Shown one piece after another: positions 49,927-61,078 of a stretch of DNA of 64,000 nucleotides. The DNA is from Hofstenia miamia (Eukaryota; Xenacoelomorpha; Acoela; Hofsteniidae), in assembly GCA_900660155.1 (NCBI GenBank), contig CABFPE010000004.1, positions 110,504-174,503 on the forward strand. The letters run 5' to 3'. The position numbers were made by a program, and so were the translations under genes. Below the pieces are notes generated by a model that saw nothing but the letters and a program-made list of their open reading frames with translations, was not told where the DNA came from and did no database searches. Numbering within the stretch: the stretch's first letter is position 1; each line of letters begins with the position of its first letter.

Positions 49927-51103
49927 AAACATGGGACATAAAGCTAAACCAAAACATGCTAGGAAACAAGTGATCCAAAAATTCCTGTTTCGACTGTCTT
50001 AAGAAGAAATAGCGGAGCATTTAATGATCTCAAGATTTACTGTTAGGTGAATTATAGCCGCCTCTAAGACTGAAGACCGAATTGAACTAGTAAAGCCAAA
50101 AGAGCGTCCACCAAAGTCCACAGAAAGATCCATATCCTTTTTACGGAGGATGTCTCTAATTTGTCCAAAAACGATACGCAGAGAATTGAAAAGTAGTTGG
50201 AGTGATGGTCAGAATTATTCACTAGGCGCATATCGAGAATTTCGAAATGGGGGCCGATTGTTATCCGAGACATATAGGCCTAGGTAGTTTTTTACCCTCT
50301 TGCATAATGCTGTGCTCGCCGTGCATATATATATGTCGAACAAAAATGACTGTTCATATATCGTTCTGATCGTATGAGAATGAGTTGAAATTGGCCTGCC
50401 ATAAAGGAGCGGCAGGCCATAGACCCCTTAAATATGCCCCTGAATATGGTTCATTTGGGAAAACAGCTCCAAAAAACCTCTCTTAAATTCGCATCCTATC
50501 AAATCGAGATTATGCTGGGGTCGTAAAAAAGTTTTAACCTTGAAAAATACTGGTGCAGTGCTGTATTTTCTGGTGAAAGTTATATACAATTTCAATCGCC
50601 AGGAGACCTAGAAGTTAAGCGTATCGATTCAAGACTAAATATTTAGCTACAAATATCCCTAGTCGACGAAATCAGGTATGGTGTTTGGAGCAATATGGAA
50701 TTCTAGAATGCGAGTTCTAGCAAATGTGGGCAAAGCGATGGATAGAAAGTAATATATTGACATCTTGAAAGCCTATGTACTACCACTGTTGGATCCAGAT
50801 CACCTTCTGCAGCAACGCACCTTGTCATAATTTCAAGGAAGCTATGGAATTTATAGAAAGAGAAAGAGTTATGCTTCTGCCAGACTGGCCAGTGAGGAGG
50901 ACCTGAATTTATCGAGAATATATGGGATCAGTTACAAAGAATGGTGGATAATCAAAACGATTACAAATATAAATGATCTATGGCCATCAGTAAAGGAAAG
51001 TTTCTTTAACATTCCCGACGTGTACATTGCGAATTTGTTTAAAATCGATGTCAAAGACCATACAACACGTTGTTAAAAATAAAAGATACTTTATTAAATA
51101 GTA
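49927..51103 (+). mobile_element. Degenerate Tc1-like transposon
   Basis: Transposase text in order: MGHKAKPKHARKQVIQKF with an EEIAEHLMISRFTVR helix-turn-helix (about 49930-50050), a KPKERPPKSTER GRPRKTT-type hinge, and MVFGAIWNSRMRVLANVGKA near 50680. Further on come QQ-APCHNFKEAMEFIE-like text and LPDWPVRSPDLNLIENIWDQ (about 50800-50930), the Tc1 DD34E C-terminal block with the final Glu. The frame is interrupted many times. Terminal inverted repeats could not be identified. Confidence 0.7.
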
Positions 51104-51255
51104 AAAGCACATGTACTTCATTTGAATTTTGCTTTGTAGGCGTTTCAGTTATTAAAGTTTTTATTGTTAATAAAATTCAGGAATTTTATATTTTATATTT
51201 TATGTGCGGCTGTTGTTTTCAAGGTTGTATATATAAATAAATATATATTTACATA

Positions 51256-52604
51256 CAGGGTCCGGCATAAATTCTGGATACATTTCAAGGTTGAATAAAA
51301 GCCATATAAAGTGAAGTAACGAAAAAGGGTTTATATTTTTTAAAACTACATAAAAAAAGTTTTGTTTTATTACTTTTTAAAAATAACATCAGTTAAATGA
51401 GACCCATTATTGTCTATACATTGTTGAAGCCGTTCCTGAAAGTTTTCCACAACTCTGCGTGTCATTTCTTGTGGAATGGCAGCGACTTCTTGACAGATTG
51501 CACGTTTAAGTTGCTCGATAGATTGAGGGCGATTAATGCAAGCTTTTGATTTGAGGTATCCCCAGAGGAAATAGTCACTGGGATTCAAGTCTGGCGAGCG
51601 CGCGGGCGGGCCAGCCGATGTCGTCACGCAATGAGATCGCATGACCAGGAAACATCTCCCTCAAAAACTCCATCGACCTTCGAGAAGTGTGGGCAGTTGC
51701 CCCGTCCTGCTAAAACCAAACTCTGTTCATATCGTGTAAATTAGTCAATTTTGGTCTGACAAACCTCTCCAGCATCTCACAATATCAATCAGAGTTCACA
51801 GTAACTGTAACGTTGTTTTCTTTGAAGAAATAAGGACCCCAAATGCCGAATTCTGCAAACGCACACCATACCGTCGCCCGAGGAGAATGCAAAGGGCGTT
51901 GATGCAATTCCTGAGGGTTGTTCTCGGCCCAATATCTGAAGTTTTGTTTATTTACTGTACCACACAGATGAAAATGTGCTTCATCCGTGAACAGCATGAC
52001 AGCTTTGGGGGCGACATGTTGTTGAATTTCCAAACATAACGTTGTGCGATTATGAGTGTCTCTTTCACTGAGTTCTTGCGCGCACATTATTTTGTAAGGA
52101 TGTATGTGCAGATCTTTGTGAAGAATTTTTCGCAAGCTTCTTTCAGACATCCTTAGAGCTTGAGCACGTTTAATTGTCGAACGCTGTGGAGACTGTAGGA
52201 CTGAAGCTCTAAAAGCTGCCACATTCTCTGGAGTCCTAGCGGTGACAGGTCTTCCGGTTTGTTTTCGTTTCAATGCTGATCCAGTGGCTCTGAAGTTCTC
52301 AGTCCATTGTAAAATAGAATTTCTATTTGGTAATGCAACATTCACGTTAAGATTGAAGTGCAATCTGAACGCGCGTCTTGTTGCAGTTGCAGATTCTTTC
52401 TTGATAAAGGTTTCCACAATGAAGCTTTTGTGTTGAGCAGTCCAATCTATTTCGGCGCGAGTTAAAATGAAACAAAATACAGAATCGTAAATATATATAT
52501 AAAACAAAACTTTTTTATGTAGTTTTAGAAACTTTTTTGGTTACTTCACTTAATATGGCTTTTATTAATTTTTAAAATGTGTCCGGAATTTATGCCGGAC
52601 CCTG
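51256..52604 (-). mobile_element. Mariner-family DNA transposon with long inverted repeats, nearly intact
   Basis: Bounded by TA on both sides (51254-51255 and 52605-52606). The ends CAGGGTCCGGCATAAATTC are inverted, and similarity extends about 110-120 bp inward with roughly a dozen differences (shared words AATAAAAGCCATAT and AAAACTACATAAAAAA). Length 1349 bp. One transposase gene on the minus strand fills the interior. Confidence 0.92.
51370..52507 (-). pseudogene. Mariner-family transposase, about DD41D, three lesions
   Basis: The first frame (52507-51785) starts with a helix-turn-helix domain (VETFIKKESATATRRAF, then TGRPVTARTPENV) and the first catalytic block MLFTDEAHFHL. After a stop at 51785 the text continues YCEMLERFVRPKL and F-stop-QQ-like QDGATAHTSRRSMEF (second Asp). 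A small length change near 51600 is followed by ARSPDLNPSDYFLWGYLKS (third Asp) to VIFKK at 51370. I count 41 residues between the second and third Asp. Lesions: two in-frame stops and one frameshift, in a gene otherwise of full length (about 375 codons). The start is uncertain because the first ATG lies in the inverted repeat. Confidence 0.88.
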
Positions 52605-52606
52605 TA

Positions 52607-53487
52607 TAATAACTTACTACTATTGCATTAAGAAAAATTTTTTATTCATGATTAAAACCTCTATTTTCGGGTAACCCGCTTCCAACTATATTTGTTGAAA
52701 AGAGCAACATTAACATCAACACCATTAATATGATAACTGAACAGAATTTAGTGGGGGTTTTCAGGCTTCTATGACAAATATCAGCAAGTAACGGCATTAC
52801 GTGCTTGTGACTTTTTGTCTGTTTTCACAACAAGCATATTTATGTTTATTCAGGGAAAACCGAATGGGAATGGGAAATTTGGTTAAATTTCTATCCCACT
52901 GCCAGTTCTATTTGCTGAACACGAAGATTTTCAAATACATTAGATAAGAAATATATGTTGTATGATTTATTTGCCATTTTATCGTAATAAATTACTGTAA
53001 TTTAAAAAGATTTAAAAATAGTTTATTTAGCAGTGCAACGATCCTTGAATGGTTTGACAGAAGGGAACTTCACTACAGAAAACCAGAAGATAAATTTTGT
53101 TTAGAAAAAATTTCGTGTAGTAATCAGACAAACTCGTTTGAAATATTAGAATCCTGTACTTTTGATTCCTTGCGCTTGCATGTGTTTACAAGATATATTG
53201 CTTGTCATTATCCAGAAGATGTTGCTGTCAATTTCAGAAATTGAAAATTGTGTGCAAACTTTTGTTGAAGACTATTAATATTATAAAAATTACTATTATC
53301 TAATGTAGCTGATATTAGCGTTGCAGTCAATAAATATTTGTCTCTATAACTTTTACATTTCCCATTTAGCATTACCCCAACAAACTGAAACTTGCAAAAC
53401 TTGAAGAGTATTATACAAAAACTTTCAAAGTATTCATGAAAAGTTTTGCAAGTTATGCAAGTGTCTATAAAATTTGCAAATTATATA
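52607..53487. other. Unassigned AT-rich DNA
   Basis: No coding, repeat or RNA signal recognised. Confidence 0.4.
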
Positions 53488-54700
53488 TAAAGTGAGTGAG
53501 GTGAATAAGGCCCACTTAACAGATTTTAAGCTCTACAGTCTTGAGTTTTTGAAGAAATATTATGAGTTTATACTGAGATTATCTATTTCTGGTGTGCTGT
53601 AATATGTTAGAAGTTCTTGTCGATAATTATAAAACTTTTGATTAGAGAGTAAAAAGAAAAAGTGATCGGGTACGCCTTATTAGCAGCAAGTGTAGATAAT
53701 AAGGCCCACTTTTATTTTCACTTAATGTCTTCAATTTACGTAGCTTATAAGTCGTTCATGACATTAGACTGTTGCTTGAGGTTTACATTCACATTCTTTT
53801 ACGTAAATAGGTATAATAAGGTTATGTCGATTAGAAGTAATTCAATTTCAATTATGCCCCAGTTATTGAAATCCATTGACTCGTATTGAAAATCAAAACA
53901 AAAAGACATTCTAACGCGAAAAAATTACAAGCCTAAGCTTACAGTGGCACAGTATGGGCAGACGAATTGGAATTCTTCTTCGCCAACTTTATCTAGACAA
54001 CCACAGTCCGCGTGTATCCAGTTGTCGTATGCTCATCCTCGTCATAGATTGTGCAGTACCATGATTCATATTCAATTTTTCATCTTTTCTAGGCCTATCA
54101 CAAGACAAGCCGTACTCTTTTGCTTCTTCGATAGAACAGGTTTTGCTTGAAGGGCTTGTTAGATTATTTGAATCTGCATAATTATCTAACTTCAGCCGAT
54201 AGAAGATGTGAATCACACCCTCACACAGTCATGATGAGAGTACTATTTGACTGTTAGAAGGTCATCGTTTCATATTTGAGGAGATAAAAGGCAAAAATAG
54301 CTGATTCGGCCCGGGCCTTATTACCATCATCTTTCATGGGCATTTATTAGCGACATTGACATCTTTTTCTAAGCAGTGTTTTTTCGTATAATCCCGAGCT
54401 CCAAAATCAAGCTACAATATATGGTCATATATATAAATAATTTTCCATGCCAGGAATTTATCTACATCACTAACTAGTGATGTGAAGTCTTTGAGAAAAT
54501 GACGAGCCAATGTTAGATCAAGGATAACATTTAAAAGTACTTTTTATGAGATGCTATAGAATAGTTTTAGGGAATCAAAATCGATAAAACTTCTGACACG
54601 TCTTCAAAATGAACTATTTTTACATTTTTTGTCGCTTCTAAATGTTTCCAATAGTTTCCGAGATCTAGCAAGTGGGCCCTATTCAACTCACCTACCTTAT
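53488..54700. mobile_element. Inverted-repeat DNA element with a PHD-like remnant
   Basis: The left end (53488-53514, GTGAGGTGAATAAGGCCCACTT) matches the reversed right end (54672-54700, GTGAGTTGAATAGGGCCCACTT). The GGCCCACTT/GGCCTTATT words recur inside at 53700 and 54310. On the minus strand at about 53940-54060 one frame reads WIHADCGCLDKVGEEEFQF and then VCPYC, resembling the PHD-like C-terminus found on some pogo-type transposases. No catalytic domain remains. Superfamily uncertain. Confidence 0.5.
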
Positions 54701-55261
54701 ATATTTTTTAGTACTCAATAAAATTCGAACGCAATATTCAAATACCATTTGCAAAATCGAAAATATACTAATGTCTTGTCGTATTGCTGAGTTTTCATTC
54801 TTGTGAAGGGTGTCGAAAACCTAAAAAAATAATGAAACTTTAACATTTTATGCAATATTTTACCAGAACTTCATTTATGCAGGTGATCATCAAGAGACAT
54901 TAGTGATTAGTAGCAAGATTCCCATGCTTAAGATTTTTTCGGAATCGAGATTCTAAGATATGAATAATTAATGTACAAATGAATAAATTTATATGATGAG
55001 CCTATTTATTGAGCAAGTTAGAAGCGTCGGAAATTTTTATAATTTTTTATGCTCTAAATATACAATTAGTTAAATTTACAAATGAACATTTACATCAGTT
55101 TTAAATTTAAAAATCATTATTTACATTAGTCTTAGGTTTATAGATACAAAATTACATTGGTTTAAAATTATATATAATCAACCAAATATAATCAAATCAG
55201 GTTGATAGAGAGGAGATGAAGAGAAGGGATAGGTGAGTTGGGGAAATTTTAAGGATGACGT
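54701..55261. other. Unassigned AT-rich DNA
   Basis: Nothing recognised. The right part may be the 3' tail of the minus-strand retroelement that follows. Confidence 0.4.
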
Positions 55262-56450
55262 TTACTGTGGCAGAGTTCTTGCAGCAATTGCGCGAGCAGT
55301 GCAGCGAGCTAAAACAATCTCTGAGCGATTCAAAAGATCCTTCTTTACCATACTTGTGGTTGTTTTCAATTGAATGACTAATTTTCTCGCAATCTTTGTG
55401 AATGTTTTCATAGATTCAATACCCCATGAAACATAGGGTGCTACAGCCATTGGAAGACACTCCCAGTCAAGTTCAGAGCATTTATCAACATTGCTGTTAT
55501 GTTTTCTCTGCCTTGCTAGTTCTAAAACATTGCTTGACATTCCACTCACTCCAGTTAAGAGTGTATTATTCAGCTGGTGTGCAACTGTCACATCTATTGC
55601 TCCTGACTTTTCAAGTGACCCAAAATGAATAAGAACGTCTGCTGGGCGTGAAAGGTTAGCTCCTTGTTCTAGAATTGGGTTAAGATGTGTTCGCTTGCAA
55701 GAGTTGAAGATAGAGTTGCTTAGTGAATTATGTCTAAGAATGATATCACTACTCTTGCGACAAGTTAAAGCAGGATAACCTAATGGGTAAGTGTTTCATC
55801 TGGACACAATAAGCACGTTGTATCATCCGGAGTGAGACTGAGGCTCAGCCTATGTTTAATAAGCACTTGCAAATCATCTGCTGCCAGCCGATATTCCTGA
55901 CCAGGTGATGGTACAGCAGATGTCAAATCAGAGAAAGAGACGTGGGTAGAACAAACTGCAAGAAGTCTAGTTGAATCAGTTGTACTGGAAGAGCTCTCAA
56001 GTAAATCGTTAAGACTTCTTTTATCAATAATTGCAGATAATATAGATTGATTTTTGCATCTTACATTTAAACTATCGAACTGATCAAGCATCTCAAAGCA
56101 ACTGTTACGTTTTTTTGGAAAGAATCTTCTTAATATAACTTTCCCCAAATGATCTTACTGACGCGATGGGTGCAGCTGGAGAATTTTGTAAGAGTCAATG
56201 CAAACGCATTCCATCCAAATGTCAGGCTTAAACGAGCTTGCTTTCTTGCACGTTCTGTGAGTTCTGTTACAGTGCATTCCTCAAAGTACTTCATGGCAGA
56301 CTCATTAAAATTACTTAGAGCATTATGAACTTCTTCAGGTGGACAGCAACGTATAAAAGCAAAGCTTAAATTGAAAAAGGTCGGCGTGTATTCAGTGAAT
56401 AATCTTCGGAGGTAATGCCCTTCATTGGCAAAATTATTATCCCCCAAAGC
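55262..56450 (-). mobile_element. C-terminal remnant of a reverse-transcriptase element
   Basis: Minus-strand blocks run from 56447 to 55262: LSFAFIRCCPPEEVHNALSN and ECTVTELTERARKQARLSL, then LLAVCSTHVSFSDLTSAVPS with DDTTCLLCPDE, then RHNSLS-like and RPADVLIHFG-like text with AIDVTVAHQLN, and ARCTARAIAARTLPQ. I recall this block order downstream of the RT in a retroelement family common in corals and fish, where the RPADVL...DVTV stretch may be a restriction-like nuclease. The copy is 5'-truncated and broken in a few places. The element class is inference. Confidence 0.55.
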
Positions 56451-58419
56451 TACTGCTAATATAAGACAAAAATTTGTTTAATGATATATTTAGAAACAAG
56501 TCTTTCATTTTTCAAAGTTGATTTATGCATAAATGATATTCAGCACTCGTTTACAGCGGCATCCATCCTTGAAATAAGGCTACATTAATTATCTTCTTTT
56601 GACATAATTTCAAATCAATATCAATGGCAGACCTGATGTGCAGTGCTAACTGCTGATGCCTGTCATTATGAAATAAATGCACCTCAAAAGACCAACAAAG
56701 CAATGCGCCTACGCCTGAATATCAAAGCATATGAAATAGGTGTTCTACAGTTACCATTTATTTCTCAGTTTGACAAACTTTGCAAATTGATAAATGTAGG
56801 CATTGAAGATTATGATTCTTTAGAGCTTTATCCAAGTCAACCCTTTGTTTGGAAAGTAAATAAATTTGTTGTGAAAAAATAGCTGTCACTGCATCACTAA
56901 GTGAAATATAACATTGTTAGAGGTCCTTTAAAAGAAGCAAAAGTATTTCATAGAGGGAAAGATTTCATTATTTCTAGTATCATTTCAAGATTTGCAAACA
57001 GTCATCTTACATGTTGTATATATGTTGATTTTAATGGCTTTCAAAAACCTCAATGACCCGTGTCATCTTATCAAAATTCTTAGTGGGGTAACACTTACTT
57101 TTTTCATTAAAAATAAGTTTTACTTCACTGATTTTCTCTCACACTCCTTGAATAGCATGGACTAAACTAGTAATATTTAGCAGTTTTGACAAAAGGATTT
57201 GACGTCAAGTATGCAAGCCAAAAAGTCATTGTGGTCACTGGTAGGGCCTATGCAATAAACAGTTTGTTTATAATCATGACTTAGACTTTGGTATGTAAGG
57301 TTTGGGTATGTTTCAATAAATCCTTTCGCTATAAATTTAAATGTCACTAAATATATTTTACATTATAAATTATATTATCTTAAAATGTAATTAGATATCT
57401 TGTATAATATGAATCTTCATTTTCACAGATTGCTATCATATATCAATCCACTTCAAATCTAATCCATGATATGATTAAGCTGCAACCCCTTATGTGACAC
57501 TAACATCCCTGGAACTTCAATCCATGAATCAACACTGCATTTATAGCTTATAAAATTTTAAGTTGTAATGAATCTCAAACAGAATTAATCCACAACTTGT
57601 ACTATATCCCTTGATTATTCTAATCCCTAAGTTTCGAACTACAAACACTCATTTTGGAGTAAAGTGAATAATGCCATTTTTTAAAAATGCTATCATTTGT
57701 TATCGAATAAAACAAACATTAAACATTAGCTAAAACATTCGCAATTGTATGAATGTCCAGAGAGGTTTCATAAATATTGTAACATTTCCTTGATGAAATT
57801 TATATAAAAACAAGCATAATTTTGGGATTTGCACAGGATTAAACTTCTAAGTATATGCATATACAAATTTGCAAAAACGCAGAAATTTTTATGAAAAAAT
57901 TTGATTTTTTTAAATATATTTATGTAACAGTTATATTTATGGAGATAGATTTAGGCGCTTCTTTACAGGTGCATAGGATAGGAACTAAATCTCTAAAAAA
58001 AAGCAACACAAAATTGAAATTTTCAAAAAATTTGACTGAGGAGCCAAAAATCAATTTACAATTTGAATCTACAAAATAAATTGCGCTTCCGAATATTTAT
58101 GGCCAACACTGTAAAAGTTCATTTCAATTCACCAGATAAGATTTCTTAAATATATAAGAACTACGGTTAGCAAGAAGTACATTTTTGCAAAAACAATATT
58201 TTAAAGGTCAAATTCATTTTAAACTTTGAAAACAATGTTTTTGCTAGTAGTTAGAACCACTTCGAGGTATAGCTCCTGTCAAAAATATTAGAAACAGAAT
58301 TTTTTCAATATCCTAGCAACAAAGACACTCAAAATAACAAAATTTATAACAATCGATGCAAATTTAGTTTTCAATAGGTTTATGTAAAGGAAATTAGACA
58401 ACATTGCCTCGGAGCAAAC
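56451..58419. other. Unassigned AT-rich DNA with one unrecognised frame
   Basis: A plus frame at 56643-56882 (79 residues, from ACHYEINAPQKTNKAMRLRL) is less biased than its surroundings but matches nothing I know. No repeats or RNA seen otherwise. Confidence 0.35.
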
Positions 58420-59313
58420 ATATTTGCAAAATCTGTCCTTAATTGAGTCATTCAAATTCTTTTGCATTCTCGGGATAATTTTTTATTTGGACTCCAGCAA
58501 ATATTGCCTTAAGTTTTGCATAATTTTTTTGATTATTCTTTCCACATCGTTCTTCATTATCCCTCAAACATTTTCTATAGATGATGTGGTAGGCTACTGG
58601 AAAATTTGCAGATATTTTCTCTGAAGAAATTATTGGTATATCTTGATGTATGGTGGTCACCCCAACTTGCTGAAGAATTCATTGAGCCCTAAAACACAGG
58701 TCCGCAACTGGCATACCCTCTTTTAAAATATCAGTATACTTTGAACTGTCTACAGTACCTCCTTTCAAAATTTTCAGGTAAAAACCTTTATGGCTCAAAG
58801 CATCCTAATTCCTGCATTTTTGAGAAAATTTTGGAGATGGCTTGAGAGACGTCGTAGGATGAGAAATGTTGTTTCTATGCAACTGTAACATGAACTTATT
58901 GGTTATAAATGCATTTCTGAAAAATGCATCCAGCGACCATGTTTCACTGAAGCTAATCTGGTCTTCTTTCTGTTTTTGTGTCAATAGTGGCACATTTTTT
59001 GCAAGTTTCGTACAAATCTCAGCCTTTGAAATGGTTCGCTACACTGTCAATGTTGAGTTAAAATGAGCGGCTGATTTCAATGGATTTAGTAAAGCAATTT
59101 TGACAAATCTTTTCCGTTCATTTCCTGTCAATTTGAGGATTCACTCACTTCATTCATCCTCTTTAGAGTCTTCGTTTCAGTCAACGTTGTGAAGATTTTG
59201 TAGAATGTTTTTGAGCTTTTATTCATACCAGATATCTTGAGTAAAATTTTGTGGTTGGTGGTTCCAGTAGAGTAAAGATATTGCAGAACGTTTCTTGCAT
59301 ATTCATGAGACAT
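58420..59313 (-). mobile_element. Degenerate Tc1-like transposase remnant
   Basis: The minus strand starts MSHEYARNVLQYLYSTGTTN (helix-turn-helix-like). It continues with VPLLTQKQKEDQISFSETWS (the KPLLTKKQ..R..FAK region before the first Asp), ILKGGTVDSSKYTDILKEGM (the GTVN...Y..IL block) and a QQVGVTTIHQDI-like degraded second-Asp block, ending near 58430. Multiple stops and frame changes; catalytic residues are mostly lost. Inverted ends not found. The assignment rests on block order and is moderate. Confidence 0.5.
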
Positions 59314-59516
59314 GCTTAGCGAAAATTTTTATAGTACTTGTCCCCATTTGGTATGTTTATGGGTACTGCTGTTGACTGTGCGTGATCGCTCAAGTGTGTT
59401 CGTTCAGAGTATGGCCCTTGTGTACTGCAAAGACTTGTGTACTGTCGTTTTTTCTCATTTTTTTACCGCAGCTATGCAAAATTTTTGATAAAAGAATATA
59501 TTTGCAAACTTTGAAT

Positions 59517-60144
59517 CAGTGTTGCAAGCGGGTCAATTCTACTGATGCACGACCTAAAGTCACTCACGTTCCATTGACCTATGACCCACGCAGTGCTGAC
59601 CCACTGACCCATCAGAATGCAATATTATAAAAAGCTACAAAATATGAATAAAATGTATTTCCTCAAAAAATTCAATCAACAAATCAAATCAGTTTTATAT
59701 GAACGCACAAGAACAGACAGGAGATCCACAGTTCATCTGCAATTTGGTTTTTGAAGGCATGAATATGTGACTCAAGTCAGAAAAATGCCTTTGTCACTCT
59801 GCAGATGCTGCTTCAATGAGAAATATCTGGTTTGCAATACGTGAAAATATTGAAAACTTGAATCGCTTTTCATGCTAAAACATTAAAGAATTAAGCAGAC
59901 GTTGATTTTCGTTAGAAGTTTTATCATCAAAATTAACATACTGCCTAACTTCTGTCTTGCATTTTTTTGCATTCATTATACGATCAATTTTGGTAATTTT
60001 CTTTTGCGGAATAGTTTAGTCGCTCGTGCTTTCCATATTATCAATGATTTATAAAAAAAAGTGCTGTCTGTAATGCAAGTAGGTCAACCCAAGGCCCACA
60101 CTGACCCACGTAAAACGTGACCCCGTGGGTTACTTGCAGTTCTG
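59517..60144. mobile_element. hAT-like non-autonomous element (MITE)
   Basis: The ends CAGTGTTGCAAGCGGGTCA and, reversed, CAGAACTGCAAGTAACCCA form imperfect inverted repeats of about 19 bp. Flanking 8-mers CTTTGAAT (59509-59516) and CATTGAAT (60145-60152) match at 7 of 8 positions, the target duplication length of hAT elements. The CAGTGTTGCNA start is also usual for hAT. Subterminal GACCCAC words occur near both ends. No transposase. Confidence 0.7.
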
Positions 60145-60728
60145 CATTGAATTATCAACATACATTTTTCTTTTAATGAACGTAAACAAATCGGTAGATT
60201 GTCGGTAATGATAGTAGAAATGAACTAATTCCAAAAATTATTTTGCAAACCTTCCACAAAAATTATATTTTTTATTGAATCCGTTACCGTTCTTCTACTC
60301 TAACAATTATAAATGACCCACTACCCGGCCCAATAAATCTAAGAGTAATCTGAAATATGTGAATTGGATAACTGTTGAGTTAACGAAATTATGCTCCTTC
60401 ATAAATCTTCATAATAAATTTGACAAAAACTCCTTTTTCCTGGAGTTTGCGCTTTCATCGAATAATAATTTCCAAATTATTTTCCATTATCAATTTCAAT
60501 AGGGTAGAAAAATCTTCCATTAATCCAAAGTGTTAAAATTCCATTGCCGACTGTTCTGAAACGAACTCACGTGTAAATGTTGTCATGTTGATACTTATAT
60601 TTACTTTTTGCACAAACGTGGACAATATAATTGGAAATTATCATTCTATTAACATTTTATGTAAAATATCATTACTATTTGAACATATTATATTCGATGC
60701 ACTTTTCCAATAATTACATTGTTTGGTA
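60145..60728. other. Unassigned AT-rich DNA
   Basis: Nothing recognised. Confidence 0.4.
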
Positions 60729-60826
60729 CAGCTTGAGTCCTGAAAAAAGCTCGCAGACTCCCTGGGAACTGGTGAGTCCCCCGAGCTGAGAGGGATTCCA
60801 GCATGAAGCTGTGAGAAGAAATGAAA
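60729..60826 (+). mobile_element. Dong/R4-like LINE, copy 4 (3' stub of about 100 bp)
   Basis: Matches the last 100 bp of copies 1 and 3: GACTCCCTGGGAACTGGTGA, then CCAGCATGAAGCTGTGAGAA, followed by AAATG and AAT repeats. It is an extreme 5' truncation, as target-primed reverse transcription often leaves. Confidence 0.85.
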
Positions 60827-60838
60827 TAATAATAATAA
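60827..60838. repeat. Short (TAA)n tract
   Basis: Four AAT units at the meeting point of two LINE 3' ends of opposite orientation. Confidence 0.85.
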
Positions 60839-61045
60839 GAGTTAAAACAAATATATTGCTAAATGTATATAAATTCTACAAGCTAACCCATGACAAAAAT
60901 ACTTTCAAAACTATTTACATATGCATTATTTATTAAATAATAATATTCAAAAGCAATTTATTGCTACAAGAAATTAATACAAAAACTATAAACTACAAAA
61001 CTACAAAAAGCTATTTACATATATAATAAATATATAATATTAAAA

Positions 61046-61078
61046 TGTGTGTATGTGTGTGTGTGTGTTGTGTGTGTG
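61046..61078. repeat. (TG)n microsatellite
   Basis: TG repeats in the 3' untranslated region of the minus-strand LINE. Confidence 0.9.
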
